From positions 620,001-684,000 of the forward strand of contig RCSZ01000015.1 in assembly GCA_014898425.1 (NCBI GenBank): 64,000 bases of DNA, given 5' to 3'. How positions within the stretch are numbered: position 1 is the first letter of the stretch; every line of letters begins with the position of its first letter. Positions 47,449 through 60,206 of this stretch are shown here, in pieces. The position numbers were made by a program, and so were the translations under genes. Below the pieces are notes generated by a model, which saw nothing but the letters and a program-made list of their open reading frames with translations, had not been told where the DNA came from and ran no database searches. The stretch comes from Botryotinia globosa. Its lineage: Eukaryota; Ascomycota; Leotiomycetes; Helotiales; Sclerotiniaceae.

Positions 47449-50400
47449 ATGATCTCTGTTATGGGAATGTGTGCTCTTACACAACCACTTCTTCTCTTGA
47501 TCCTGGGAAGATATGTTACTAGTGTAGAGGCTGCTACAGCCTTGAGTCTAACCCCTTCTACTGAATGGTATAGTGAACAATATCCCGTTTGTTTGACTAG
47601 GTGCTGATATAGTCAAAGGTATGGAGACGATGGATCTTGGTCTGCTGTGTCGATCAGATTGGGAACTCCCAAACAATGGGTCAATCTCTTTCCAAATACA
47701 CTCAGCGCTGAAACCTGGGCGATAGGGCCATATGGCTGTCAAGATGGTGGTATGCTATTTTTCTTTACATCATACTTGTTCTGGGGACTTGAAGTCTTGA
47801 ATCGATGTCAGCCGGTAGTTTTTACTTCATTGTTTCTCGGAAAACTTGACATATTCTTCTTTTTTGTGGCCAGATGAAAGTGTTCTAATCGCTACCTTTG
47901 ATCAGAACTATTCAAATTCTACAAGTTTCATACCGAATCATAGTTGATGGAATGCGATTTTTGAATCACATAATGAAGCAAACTTAATCTATTCAAAATC
48001 AAGTGCTAATTGATGGATCATACTTCCACATCAAATGTTTTAATTTATCGTTCATACCATGACAACAAGTCTTGACATCATATCCCTTCCATTGAGTGCC
48101 TCAACAATTGAAGAATTTTCATGAATGTCATATCACAATCGGGGAATTACTGTTCGTGTTTTTGTCTTCATTTGTTTAGACATCTTTTCAAGGTTGAATC
48201 ATAGTATTTGGTTCAAGGTTGTTGATTACGTTATTTAAGCTTTTTTCTCTCATAAACCAACCTTTATAGACTAAGAATCAAGTTACAGTTAGCCATTAGA
48301 ACCGTACATCAAGTGATAATTCTCAGCATCTCATCATCGTGTATCGATATTTCCAGTGGACAGGGTTGCAATCTGAGAATATGGGTTCCTTGATTGTGGA
48401 TCAATGGTTTCATATCGCGCATATATACATTCTTGTCTAGTTTAAAAGTTCAAGCTGAAATATTCTGTGATCCTCACATACTAATGATACCTTCAAAGAT
48501 TCGAAATGCTTGGACGGCCGAGGTTCAATCTTTAACGCAACCCAATCTTCCACATGGGAGTCTTTGATGACACTAGAGTCTTCTCCATATTGGCGTCTTG
48601 GTACGGGAAACTCGCTGCAATGGCCACCTTATGGAGAGTATGGACTCGACAATTTCGCCTTTGGGCCAGACGGACCAACCATTCCCAACGCGACAATCGC
48701 GATGATCAATGCTACAGAATACTGGATTGGAAGCTTTGGTTTGGGTGCTAGTACTGGAAACTTCAGTTATGTTACCCCAAATGTCACATATGCACAGCTA
48801 GAAACTCTGGGTGAGATATTAGGTGCAGGGTATGGATACACTGCTGGGGCTATATATCGTAAGTATTAGATAGTTTCAAGATTCCTTTAGTACAGTCAAC
48901 TAACCCAGCTTAGAGCAGAAGGGGGAACCAATGTCTTTGACATTGGGAGGATATGACGAAAATCGATTTATACCTCACAACGTTTCTTTCACTCTTACCC
49001 AAGATCCTCCTGTACCTCAAGTCTTCATTGACAGTATTTCTGTAATATCCTCTAATGGATCGAATGCGCCTATACAGCTTGCTTCATCCGAGGAGAACAT
49101 CAATGCCTTGGTTGATAGCTCAACTCCTTACTTATGGCTTCCGGAAACAGTTTGTAATCGTTTCGCGGATGCTTTAGGACTAAGTTATAACGAGTCCTTG
49201 AATCTTTACACCTTTGACGAAAACCCGACTCAGCATAATAACCTATCGGATTCATCTACATCGACAACTTTTACATTTAGATTCAAAGACAAACCCTCAG
49301 CCTCGGAATTTGTCGAGATCGATTTACCATATGCAGCTTTTGATTTATCATTATCCTATCCATACATTCCCAATACCGAATATGGAACAGATGAAGCATC
49401 AAAATTCTACTTTCCATTGGCCAGATCAGCAAATAGTAGTCAATACACTATCGGTCGAGCATTCTTACAGGAGGCATACATCATCACCTCGTACGAGACC
49501 AATCAATTTGCCCTTTACCAAGCCGTTCACGTATCGGATACGCTAAACAACAAGAGCATCATTTCTATTCCAAGTGGAGATAGTACTACTGAACAAGACA
49601 CTGGTACAGCGTCATCCGATCAGGATAATCGCTTAACCAAGGGGCAAATTGCTGGCATAGTCGTTGGTGTACTCGGGACAATAGCCACTTTACTGGCTAC
49701 CCTATACTTTTCCTATATTAAATACTATAAGCCAAAGAAACTTGCGCTTGCTCTCAAGAACTCTACATCTGAGTCTGAAGCCGGTACTAATCTTCAACAA
49801 CTTGATAGTCCTCCAGCAACAGGGACTTATCATTCAGAAGCTCCTGGTGATGTTAGTCACCCAGTTGAGATAAATTCAGACATTGCACAGCCAACGGAAG
49901 TTAGCTCCGAAGTCCCGCACCAACTTTTAGAACTTGTAGCTGTGATTCCAAAAGAACTCTCCGCAGAAACCGCAGTTGAGCTACCAGCAGGAGTTTCAGC
50001 AGAATTTTTTCATGGGAGGATTACCGTCGATAATACTCCTATTGCCAGTCCTACCATCAGTCCTATTTATGATTCACATTCAGGCTCACTACCATCAATG
50101 AATGCTCTCGCCACTAGTTCTGCAGAGCCATCTTTCGAGAAAGGATCCATTCTCGTAACGCCTACTCGCTCTTCTATTGTAGCAGATCAAGTATCGCCCA
50201 TTTCCTCCGAGACACGATTGCGGCCCGATGAATTTTCGCCTTTAGCAGAAATCCAGCACCGCATGAATCCTCCTCCTACATACGCCCTTGCAAAACCTAA
50301 TAACTACGGTTTTGCTGGAGGTTTACTTTCTGGCGACCCGCCACTAAATCAATTCGCTTCTTCTACCAGTAGTAGATCCCCAGGACCTAGTAATTTTGTT

Positions 50401-50856
50401 TTTGCCGGAGCGATGCCTTCAGGTGTCCAACCTCCAAATCCATTCGCTCCAACTACTATGAGCCGAGACGCACAAATAAATGAGTGGCATCGCCGTGATG
50501 TGGAAAGACAAGAACACGAGGAAAAATTACATCGTCAAGCATTAGCTCGTGAAGAAGAGATCCGCGAAAATCAATTTCAGGCACGTCGACTGGCCCATAG
50601 ACAGGAACTTGAGAGAATGGAACGGCTGGGAACCGATATGTTTAAGTATCGCAATCAGGACGTAGGGAGCATTCGAGAGGCTTTCAGAGATACCGCTCAA
50701 CATGAAGAAAATGGACCTCGTGACATACCTCACGCAATTGAAGATGGAGGTGCTATGGGCAGTGTATCAGCTCAAGGAGGTGCCCCAGAAATCGTACGAG
50801 TAACTGCTTTGCGTCAGTTCTCTTTTGAGAATGGAGATGATAAAGATGCTGTTTGA
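47449..50856 (+). CDS. Type I membrane protein with degenerate aspartic-protease (A1-like) ectodomain
   Basis: Exons 47449-47567, 47619-47749, 48499-48858 and 48914-50856 give about 850 aa. The signal peptide is MISVMGMCALTQPLLLLILG-like. The ectodomain follows pepsin-like order: VSIRLGTPKQWVNLFPNTLS, AETWAIGPYGCQDG, CLDGRGSIFN, then ALVDSSTPYLWLPE. The first catalytic DTG/DTGS position reads NTLS and the second DSST, so the protease is probably inactive (family knowledge). A single helix (GIVVGVLGTIATLLATLYFS, about residue 450) is followed by a ~380-residue cytoplasmic tail with Pro-rich stretches and a charged helix (EWHRRDVERQEHEEKLHR). A surface sensor or scaffold role is inference. Intron 2 is 749 bp, far longer than others here; its donor may be GTGGTA or GTATGC. 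Confidence 0.8.
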
Positions 50857-53371
50857 ATATTGTTGATGTTTATTTATAGATTACCCGCTTATTTTCTTTA
50901 ATATGTTAAGGTTACTTCTACTATTTCTGCTATTTTATTTGGGATCTTAAAACGTGTGGTGGATCTTTTGTATATAAACAGAATTAGAATACTAAAGTGT
51001 TCAGAGGAAAGCGATTTATTTACTTGTGAGCTCAGTATAGAACATTGAGGAGGCATTTAACTAGTTGCGTACTGCAAAAATCCCTCAAAATTTGCATTCG
51101 GAGACCTTTCAAGGTGTTATGGGGGCCAAAAACGGTTATGTATAAACTATCGAGAACAAGATAGATGGACCGTCATAGAATTGGCTCCTGGTGTATTTGA
51201 AATGAACACTTGAGTAGGACTTTATGCCCAACTTCTCCTCGATTAACCATCACGATAACTCTTCTTGTACTATGTAGAGAGATTTTCATCAGATGGCCAC
51301 AAGGATAGAGGTGGAGGAAAAAGAGACCACGAACACCTGTAATTCATATATTTAGAGACCCTTCATTTGCAAATGATAAGATTCGAACCCAAAACTAGAT
51401 TCTGTCCTCACTGATTCTTGGAAGATATAGATGTATATGTTAACACCCGAATATTATTTTCTTTACAAACGCCAATGGGTGACTGAAGAGAATCATCTCT
51501 GGTGATGTGATCGTTTTGTGAAGTCAAGATAAAGGTACCAATTAAATAATAGTCTCAGGCCATTGTCTTAAAAAGCTGACTGCCTTCAAGTTCTAGATGT
51601 CGGTAAGAGTGTTTGAAAGTAGGGATAAGCTACTCTCACGTGGATTTGACGAAAGCTTTAGTCCAAAGTCGTGCAAGGAATCTCGTGGAATCTCGTGGAA
51701 TATCATCTACCATCGCTTTTGCAACTTTGAGCAATTTAGTATCTAATGCTTCTTCGCTCAAACCGATTATACTTCATTCTGAGTGTCCGTACTCCATCTC
51801 TATAACGGGAGGTACCAGCCAGGTCAGTATATGAGTACATTACCCATGCAAATTCGTTTTCAACATAAAGAGTGAAGAAGTATCTTCAACTTGGAATGGA
51901 AAGAAAGGTCTGATGATTCAGACAAATGAATGTGCTGGATTGGGATTTGATTCTTGATGAATAGAGAGCTCTGCGTGGGTTTCTTTAACTAGTTAGCAGA
52001 ATAAACTGTAAACAAGCTAGACAAACTACATTAGCCAGGGATTTTAATGTTAATGTAGTAGTCAAGAGAACAGTCCTTTGATGAGCGCGGCAATAAATCA
52101 TCTTGGTTGGATGATCCAGAAACTTTGCATGTAAACAAACGATAAGATCGAAGGATTTCCACTATGAATCCCTAGATTTAAAGCCTAAACAACGACAAAC
52201 GAAAACTTCGAGTCCTACAACCCCCCTCAATATTCATCGCATTCTAGTACAAGCGACTTCAATTTTATCTCCCCATCCATACCTATCATGTTGTGACCTC
52301 CGACCACCAAACCCATCACTTACACAACCCACGCACCACACTTCACCAAAATAAGTCACAAGATTTGTCGATCCTTCACCTTCTTCCCACTTTATTGGTA
52401 TTTCAATGACTGCTGCCAACCATATCACAGCCACTCTGTCCTGAGCACCGCATTTCCCACTATACTAGGTGGCGAACTTTCATTCCTTCATGAGCCCCAA
52501 ACCCCCATTTCCCCACGGGCTGGGCGCAAAATAATCTATGTCAAGAGACCAAGTGATCATGAGCTAAACAGCAATACGTTGTTTATCTTCCTTGTAATAT
52601 CTGAGCATGATAAACAACCAAGTCTATCCAAGATATCCGTCCACAATCGCAAGACTTATTTCTGTACACACCACAATCTTTTTGATCAGTCCAGACAATT
52701 TATACGTCATCAAATCCCCGCCTTCATATCCCTTCTCCGATTCGTCTAAGCGAGCTTGGGTTCTTCGAGTCCTTTGTCGTCCCCTCCAATTAATTCTCAT
52801 TCCTCATGTTACACAAAGCCACTCTTGTCTCGCCAAGTGCATTGCCTTTACCATTTGTGTAAGACAAGCACACATCATCCAATGAGATGCAGTAATCTTC
52901 TTCAATTGTATTCCTCTCGATCCATCTCTCACATTATTAGCTCACTCTTTCCACAATGCAGAAATGAACATGCGGGGAATTCTCCATCTCGCACTCTCGT
53001 CTGGCAAGCGACAAAGAAAACAAAGAATCGTGGCATGAAATTTTTTGTAATTATGATAGAGTTCACCTCTTATTCTTGCCGTCTCAACGGAGATGTGCGT
53101 CGTGGTCCGTCATACGTGGAAGCTTTAAATAACAGAGGAGCAGCCGTCCTTCCTCTTGGCTTGATCTTGGTCTTTGTGTTCATGTAATCAATCAATATCA
53201 ATGGGAGTTCTTCAATTTTGAACAAACCAACCCGTCGCAATAATATATCTGCATTTTTATTTTGAGAAACAAAAGTTCTGCATCAAATTACATGAAGCTG
53301 CAGAAACGATAACCGAAAACATCGGCAAGACAGATTATCATCGCACAAGCGAAATATCCATCTGGATAAAT
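50857..53371. other. 2.5-kb intergenic region, no supported gene
   Basis: Frames at 51613-51834, 52607-52885 and 52756-53187 lack recognisable domains or consistent splice structure. The first ends TGGTSQVSI and could be a gene fragment, but I cannot place it. Confidence 0.4.
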
Positions 53372-54154
53372 ATGGCTTCACCACAAACACAAAGTTCGTT
53401 CTCATCCAACATTCAAGTTCCAAATGATTCAACTAATACCATTCTCCCATTTCTCCAGCTCACCACAGCCCATCTCCCACCTCACCCACTTCTCCCACCT
53501 CCCCTATGGGTCTCTCTCACGATGACCCCTTCGCCGCCCAACGCAAAGACCCCATAACCAACAACCCATTCGCTTCCAAAACCCAGGGCACAAGTCCCAT
53601 GAACATTCCCACGCCCAGTTCCCCAAATGCAACAAACACACATTCCGGATCACCAAATCAAGATCGAAGATTAAGTTCTGATGAATGGGGTTCGTTGGTT
53701 TTCCCTCTCAGTCGTCGTTCATCTCATCCCTCCTCATCACCATTGTTATTACCATCCCTTCCCTCCTCATCACCATCTCCTTTTACTCTACCCCATTCAT
53801 CATATCCCCCAACATACCAAGCTGCACTCTCTTCATCTCTTATTTCCTCCCCCTATAATTCCAATTCTCTTTCTCCTGTATCCTCCGCCAGAATCGATAA
53901 ACAACACTAACACAAGTCAACCCAATCATCCAGACGCTTCAAAAACACCCCCTTCTCGTTTCCAAAAACGGAAAGGTTCAATCTATGCAACACCAAGTTC
54001 TCGCGATGGTCATGTTGATAAGCATATTGATCGTGATGCCGTTTTCCATGCAACACATGCGGAGAAAGGATACATGGGAATTTTCGGTCTTGGTGGGAGT
54101 CGCAATAAGGAGGGAGGAAATCAGGGTGGAAGGAGAGCAAGCAAAAGCGAGTGA
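53372..54154 (+). CDS. Small conserved-looking fungal protein, function unknown
   Basis: Proposed exons 53372-53393, 53459-53689 and 53934-54154 give 157 aa. Intron 1 (65 nt) has donor GTTCGT, branch CAACTAATAC and acceptor CTCCAG; intron 2 (244 nt) also uses GTTCGT and has CACTAAC. The protein begins MASPQTQ, has a Ser/Thr/Pro stretch (SPTSPTSPTSP), an NPF-containing segment (ITNNPFASKTQG) and a C-terminal block crossing the last splice, DEWDASKTPPSRFQKRKGSI, then YATPSSRDGHVDKHIDRDAV and KGYMGIFGLGG. The last block looks conserved and basic. No membrane segment or signal. Alternatively translation starts at the internal ATG 53506. Role unknown. Confidence 0.6.
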
Positions 54155-54563
54155 TTGGATAGGAGAGGACGAGAATGTGAAGTTGGAAAGAGAACAAGCG
54201 AATTTCATCCAAGAAGAAAAGAGATTTGACATATGAATAACTAGGTAGTGTTGACGAATTATGTAAAAATGATTCCAGAGGGAAGTTTGTGTAAGGAGAG
54301 ATATGAAGAAAAGTTTGGAAAATACAATTTCCATTTAGCGAAGCAATCTTTAATATTTCCACCGCCTGTACCTATGATACCAATAACATACATATACATT
54401 TGCAGACAACAGTGTCTTGATCGTTTGTAAACCCGATTGAAAACGCCGTCCTATGCATTGAGAATCCTTGAGATCTCAAATACCCACTATGTCCAAACTC
54501 CCTTTGATTGACGTTGCCGTATTTTAACCTCCCCACCGATGAAACCCCAGTCAAACCACTCCC
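54155..54563. other. Convergent intergenic region
   Basis: Between the small protein gene (+) and SYF1 (-). No feature beyond likely 3' UTRs. Confidence 0.5.
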
Positions 54564-57174
54564 TCAATCATCATCCATACCATCTAATTCGATAGCATCA
54601 GGATTTTCAGTAACAACTATTTCTGGTTGCTTGATATTTCCTCCTTGAGGACCTGTGCTTGCTGGTACGAATCCAACAGGAGCCCTTGCCTCGCGTTCTA
54701 ATGCTGCCATTGCATCCGCAGCTTCTTCTCCATCCTCATCAGGTTTTGCTTGACTGCGAGCAAGAGCTTGAGAAGCAATAAAATTAACATCAGTATTATA
54801 TTGTGCTTGAACACTTCTCTTGATACGAAGCATCTCTTTGAACGTATCTTCGTTTCCATGTTGAACCTCGAAAGATTCCCATTTTGACCAGAAGGTTGGA
54901 CTTGTTCGAGGGTCGCAAAATTGTGATGCGTGTCCGTAAATCGCTCTTGCACGATCGATCTCGCCCAATCGTTTCTCCATATCGGCAAATTTTAAACACA
55001 TATCTCTGGCATCTTTGTCTGGTAGTGCCGCAATAGCTCTTTCATAAATTGGTCGTGTCGAAGGTAAACCGAAATTGGAGGCTGACTTGGTGATGTAAAA
55101 GTTGAACATATCTGCGCGATCCTCATCAGAGACAGCCCTAGTTGCTCTTTCGTAAATCCTCATGGCATGTCTTGCTAGACCCCGCTCCTCCTCAAGATTT
55201 CCATACATAAGATACAATACTTTGGCAAATCTAGGAGGACATCCTTCGACTGCCTGCTCGAATAAATCTCGAAGACGTTCGATACCAATTTTTCTATCAA
55301 CTGCCTTGGTCAAGTATAAATTCCATAGTTCGAATGCGACCGGGTAGCTGAATAGATCCAGTCCTCTCTCGTAAATTTTGAATGACTCTTCGAAATATTT
55401 GTTCTCCTCCAGTAAATTGGCGTAATTGACTACGGTTTGTGGCGTTGCAATTCGAAGTTCGAATATTCGTTCGTATATCTTCTTGGTTTCTTCCAATGTG
55501 CTAACACTCTCCACCAAGTCTACATAGAAACTCCACAACTTCCAGCTCTTGTGAACTCTTTGTTGAGGTGAGAGAGTCTCGTCGAAATAATCAACATTGG
55601 ATCGCTTCGGTGCCTGAACTGCCTTTGCCATAATCTTTACAGCTTCATCGAAGTTTTCGTTTCTTAATTCCATCTCCGCCCATTCAATCCAAGTATCAGC
55701 AAGTTCCGCCACAGATTTGAAAGGTACTTTCACTGCCTTTTCGAAGATAACACGAGCATTACGTAAATCCCCACCCTCCTCGTAGAACTTGGCGTAATTT
55801 GACCATAACTCGTGGAACTGTCCAACAGCTTTCTTCGGCTGGATAGCAGCAATTGCATCTGTGTATGCTTTAACCACTTCAACTTTGTTGTCCCCCCACA
55901 GTGAAATACGTTTCATCCATTCTGGTACATTGCTCGGATTTTGCCGCAATAATACGTCGTTCAGTAAGAATGGTCGACGATCCATAAGTTGCTCGAATCT
56001 CATCATTCGAATATCCAAATCAAAATCTGCATTTTCGTCCACAATACCCTTCTCTGATCTAACTGCTGCCGCTTCCATTAGAACTCCAGTAATCGATTCC
56101 TCGAATTCGGCATAAGAATCGAATATCAGTGTGAAATCTCGAACGGTCATAACTGTAGTGATTCCCTCTTCAAATACATCTCGTGCACGTTCAAAACTAC
56201 CCCGAGTGATCCAGTATGTTGCTAATCCGGACCATAATTTTCCTCTCTGATCCGCAAATCTATCAATGCCACTTCGAATAATTTTTTCGACATCAATTCC
56301 GACTTCATCTCCGGTTTCAACTTCCTTGGCATGCTCCACAAGAAGATCTACCATCTCACTCCATAATTGATAATGGCCCTTTCCATGTTTACTCCGGAAT
56401 TTCGGGTTGTTAAGTATATCCATATATTTCTTGACGGCCTCAGTGTAAAGTTTCATCTCAATTAAGAGTTCAATAAAATCTTCGGCATCCTCCGGATGGA
56501 TCTGCATGTAACGTCGCCATATCTTGACAGCTGTAGAACCTGACGCGGAATTCGCGAAAGGACGGTAAAGGGCCCATATTCTGTTATGTTGTGTAATTGG
56601 TAAAGCTCGAAGTGCTCGATCGAAAGTTCGGCGCGTGAGGGTAACGAGGGGTTGGAGTAGCAAAAATTGAAGGTACATCTCCCAGATTTTCGGCATCTTA
56701 TTCAAAAGAATCAAGGCTCTTTCGTAAAGCGCGTTGACTTTGGCATATTCGGGGGCAAAAGCTGCAGGATTCAACTTTCCCAAATGCTTCATTCGTAATG
56801 TGAGGTACTGTTTTTCGTCAGCGGATATTAAAGCGGGGTTTGCGCGCATAGATGTATACCATTTTCCATAACTTGTAAGATCTGGGTAATTGTAAACAAG
56901 CTCGTTCCAAAACGAAAGCTTGCTCAAGTTTTGTGCCATGCTGAAATTTGAACTCGATGTATGCCAACCAAGGCTTCGTACTGCCTGGATCGCGAAGGAT
57001 ATCCTGCTCATAGATGGTATCTTCTTCAGACTATCGATTTAATTAGTGAACGTGATCGTCCAAGGAGATTGTAAGTATCTGAGGGAATAGACGTACAATA
57101 AGATATAAATCTGGCTTTCCTCGAATCGATAAGGTTAAGGCGGGTTTTATTTCGGGGACGCTGGGAGCAGCCAT
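54564..57174 (-). CDS. SYF1: Pre-mRNA-splicing factor SYF1 (HAT-repeat protein)
   Basis: Exons 57174-57097, 57030-56860 and 56807-54564 give 830 aa. The start MAAPSVPEIKPALTLSIRGK splices to SEEDTIYEQDILRDPGSTKP and then to YLTLRMKHLGKLNPAAFAPE, restoring the conserved N-terminus. Tandem half-a-TPR helices run through the protein, for example WKMYL, RRTFDRALRALPITQHNRIW, WRRYMQIHPEDAEDFIELL, IDRFADQRGKLWSGLATYW and RDVFEEGITTVMTVRDF. The acidic tail ends ELDGMDDD. SYF1 is a scaffold of the NineTeen/Prp19-associated complex in active spliceosomes. Length and order match fungal orthologues. Divergent from the V-ATPase gene with 709 bp between. Confidence 0.96.
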
Positions 57175-57883
57175 TATAGGGAGCAACTCTCCAGGCATTC
57201 TCTGCCTGGAAAACAGAGAATGCGATCAGTCCCAAGAGGAAGAAATATTTGGATGACCGTCTTAAAAGACGTCGAGGTGTTGGGTTGGGTTGATCTGGTC
57301 GTTCGACCTCTTTTTTTTTCCGTACCAACGATCAACCGACTTTGCTACTTAATGCTACTCCAGGGTCATTAGCACTACGGGAGACTAATAAGCGACAGTA
57401 TTGGGGGAAATGTAATCCTCTTCTACACGAGGAGAATAAGAATCAGTAAAGGAAGAGACAAAAGATGGAAAGGGTCTGGTGTCTAGAAAAACTATTAAAG
57501 ATGTCTGATATCCACTCGAGGAGTGAATAATGATAACCAATCTCTCTTCCTTTTCCTAACCAAAGATACAATGTCCGAAGATTGAGATCTACTTGAATCA
57601 CGTGAAAAGAATTGAGATACAATGGTAACCAGCGGAGCCAGCGTATTTTGTTTGAGAAGCGCTAAGCTCACACCCCCCAAGAGCTTGGACTTGGGCAGTT
57701 ACAACCATGAAGTGGGAGCGAGAGCTTAATCAACAACTTCTTATCAGCCTTCTCTTTCCACTCTACGAAAGCCCTCTCTTTATACTTTGAGAGTTCCCTT
57801 TTACGCTTGAATTGACAGAAAGGAGTTGAACTCACAGGAGTATTACATTGCCAATCATCTAGTCAAATCGAAAAGCTACCAAA
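57175..57883. promoter_or_regulatory. Shared divergent promoter, SYF1 and V-ATPase subunit D
   Basis: A 709-bp segment between two divergent housekeeping starts. The frame 57026-57328 is a shadow of SYF1 exon 1. Specific factor sites were not assigned. Confidence 0.5.
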
Positions 57884-59000
57884 ATGTCTGGAGCTGCGGT
57901 AAGACAAAGCAACCAATTCCAATGGATTATATAACTTCATAACTAACATAATATAGAATCGAGAAGCTGTTTTTCCAACACGACAGACCTTGGGATTGAT
58001 GAAGTCGAAGTTGAAGGGAGCGCAAACTGGTCATGATTTATTGAAGAGAAAGAGTGAAGCTTTAACTAAGTATGTTTACACCCATCCAAACAAGCTCCTT
58101 ACCTTACTGACTCTCATTGCGCAGACGTTTCCGAGGTATTTCCACTGCACTCATACCAGTATTCTCCCAAAGATTCCTAACTCTACTCCAGAAATTACCC
58201 GCAGAATCGATGAAGCCAAACGAAAGATGGGTCGGGTAATGCAGATAGCCGCCTTTTCTCTGGCAGAAGTAACCTATGCGGTAGGAGGAGATATTGGGTA
58301 CCAAGTACAAGAATCCGCGAAATCGGCACGATTCCGTGTACGGACGAAGCAAGAGAATGTATCTGGTGTACTCTTACCAGCCTTTGAAAGCTATACAACG
58401 GAAGGCAATAACGATTTTGGCTTGACGGGCTTGGGAAAGGGTGGTCAACAGGTGCAAAGATGTAGGGAGACTTATGCGAGAGCTGTGGAGACATTGGTGG
58501 AATTAGCCAGTTTGCAGGTATGTTTAGAATAGGACCAACCCGAACCAGGGCTGATATGTTGTGATTAGACTGCTTTCGTTATTTTGGATGAGGTTATCAA
58601 GGTTGTGAACAGGAGAGGTAAGTTCAATTCTAGATCTAAAGCACATAACATGTACTAATTTGATATAGTAAACGCAATGTTAGTCTTTCTACCATCACAT
58701 CACACCCCCCATTAATTATACTAACCAAATAATAGTGAATATGTGATTATTCCGCGTACAGAAAACACCATCAAATACATCAACTCAGAGCTCGATGAAT
58801 TGGATAGAGAAGAATTCTTCCGCTTGAAGAAGGTTCAAAACAAGAAGCAGAGGGATACAGCTGCTCAAGATGCAGAGATGAAGGCAAAGAAAGAAGCGGC
58901 AGCGGAGAAGGAGAAGGCCGAAGGTAGTAGTGATAAGGAGAACTCTACCCATACTGGAGATCTTCTAGGTGATGAAGAAGATGCAGATGTTATTTTCTGA
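57884..59000 (+). CDS. VMA8: V-type proton ATPase subunit D
   Basis: Seven exons (57884-57898, 57957-58069, 58125-58135, 58192-58517, 58569-58617, 58669-58678, 58736-59000) give 262 aa. Exons 3 and 6 are microexons of 11 and 10 nt; only with both is the conserved sequence continuous: [19 protein letters not shown] and [18 protein letters not shown]. The N-terminal coiled coil ([20 protein letters not shown]) and the C-terminal one ([20 protein letters not shown]) are those of the central rotor stalk of the V1 sector, which couples ATP hydrolysis to proton pumping at vacuolar membranes. The C-tail is Glu/Lys-rich. Assignment is firm from near-complete conserved sequence. Confidence 0.97.
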
Positions 59001-59248
59001 TGCCTCACGAATGCCATTTTACTTGTTTTAAGTTTCACCAATCGGGTCATCAACTCGAATAAATATCATGTAGCATTAGCGAATACTGTAATTAAAATTG
59101 AGCATTATTTTCTCTATTTAGCTATACTCATTTGTGAAAAGCAATCTCTGAAGCATTTCGCCCATTATTGCAATAGCTTTCAATGAAGATGGGCACGCAA
59201 TCTGAACGCTCCTTGTGATACTTTCATGTAGAAACACTCCTTCACAAC

Positions 59249-60206
59249 TTACTGTCTTTGATAAGTAACCTTGATAACCTTCTGCTCATCTCCCAAAGCC
59301 ATACCCGCCGTATTTTCCTTGGCACCAATACTTCCTGTCTCAGTCTCATACTCCACAAATGCAATACCCTTTCTTCCCGGCACCAATCTTACTTCTCTGA
59401 AGCCCTCAAATCGTCCAAAGATGCTTGTCAACATATCAACATCATATTCTTCGGGAAGATTCTGCACAAAGAGAATCTTGTTAGGAGGTAAGTATTCATC
59501 CGGTACGACGGCTGCCGCAGCAGGATTGGAAGATTTGAGTCCAGCGCCACGAGTAGCTTTGATGGGTCGTGCAGCGAGATCTGCTGGGTTCGCAAGAGGA
59601 GGACCGGTTGTAGGACGGAGGGTAAGTTCGGCGGCCTTTTTTCTTTCTGTATGGGGTAAGAGTAGATTTCGTTAGCTATGCCATTGTGTCATAAATCATC
59701 CATATCCACATGTAGATTTAATTCTATACTGTCGCAAGGAAACGAGATGACCAGGGATGGAAAAAAAAGGAGAACTCACCCTTCTCCGCCAATCTCCTCC
59801 TCTTATGAACCTCCAATTCCTCATGCCCCCCCTCTCTCTTTACACTAGCATCACTCCTGGTCTTCGCATACGCAATTCGCATTTCCTTTCCAAAGAGCTC
59901 AAAGCCCTGAATATCCTCAATCGCCTTGGTCGCACTCTCTACATCTTCAAAGACGATGAATGCCTGTCCCTTGGCCTTCAAATTCGTCTTTGCGACAATT
60001 TCCAAAATGGTGCCGTACTCGGAGAAGAGTTCCGTGAGGGCTTCGATGAGCGCGGCAGGCTTGATCGATTCTTCGAGATTGTTCACGTAGAGTCTAGATT
60101 TGTTAGTTTGTGGATTGGGGAAGGAAGGCTAGGACGTGTCGGGGTGCAATGACACGTACGTAGCGTTTGGTGGGGGTGAGCCACTGGGTGCGTTGGTGGT
60201 AGACAT
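59249..60206 (-). CDS. U1A/U2B''-type small nuclear ribonucleoprotein with two RRMs
   Basis: Exons 60206-60160, 60093-59780 and 59646-59249 give 252 aa. RRM1 has RNP2 TLYVNNLEES (split by intron 1) and RNP1 GQAFIVFED with the lead-in ILEIVAKTNLKAK. A basic linker (HKRRRLAEKERKKAAELTLR) crosses intron 2. RRM2 has ILFVQNLPEEYDVDMLTSIF and GRKGIAFVEYETE. The pattern is that of the U1A/U2B''/SNF family that binds U1 stem-loop II or U2 stem-loop IV; whether it serves U1, U2 or both cannot be told from sequence alone. Convergent with VMA8 (248 bp between stops). Confidence 0.93.

Noticed and set aside
51613..51834. 73-aa frame in the 50.9-53.4-kb gap
   Set aside because: No family recognised, no upstream or downstream exon found; may be a gene fragment but unsupported.
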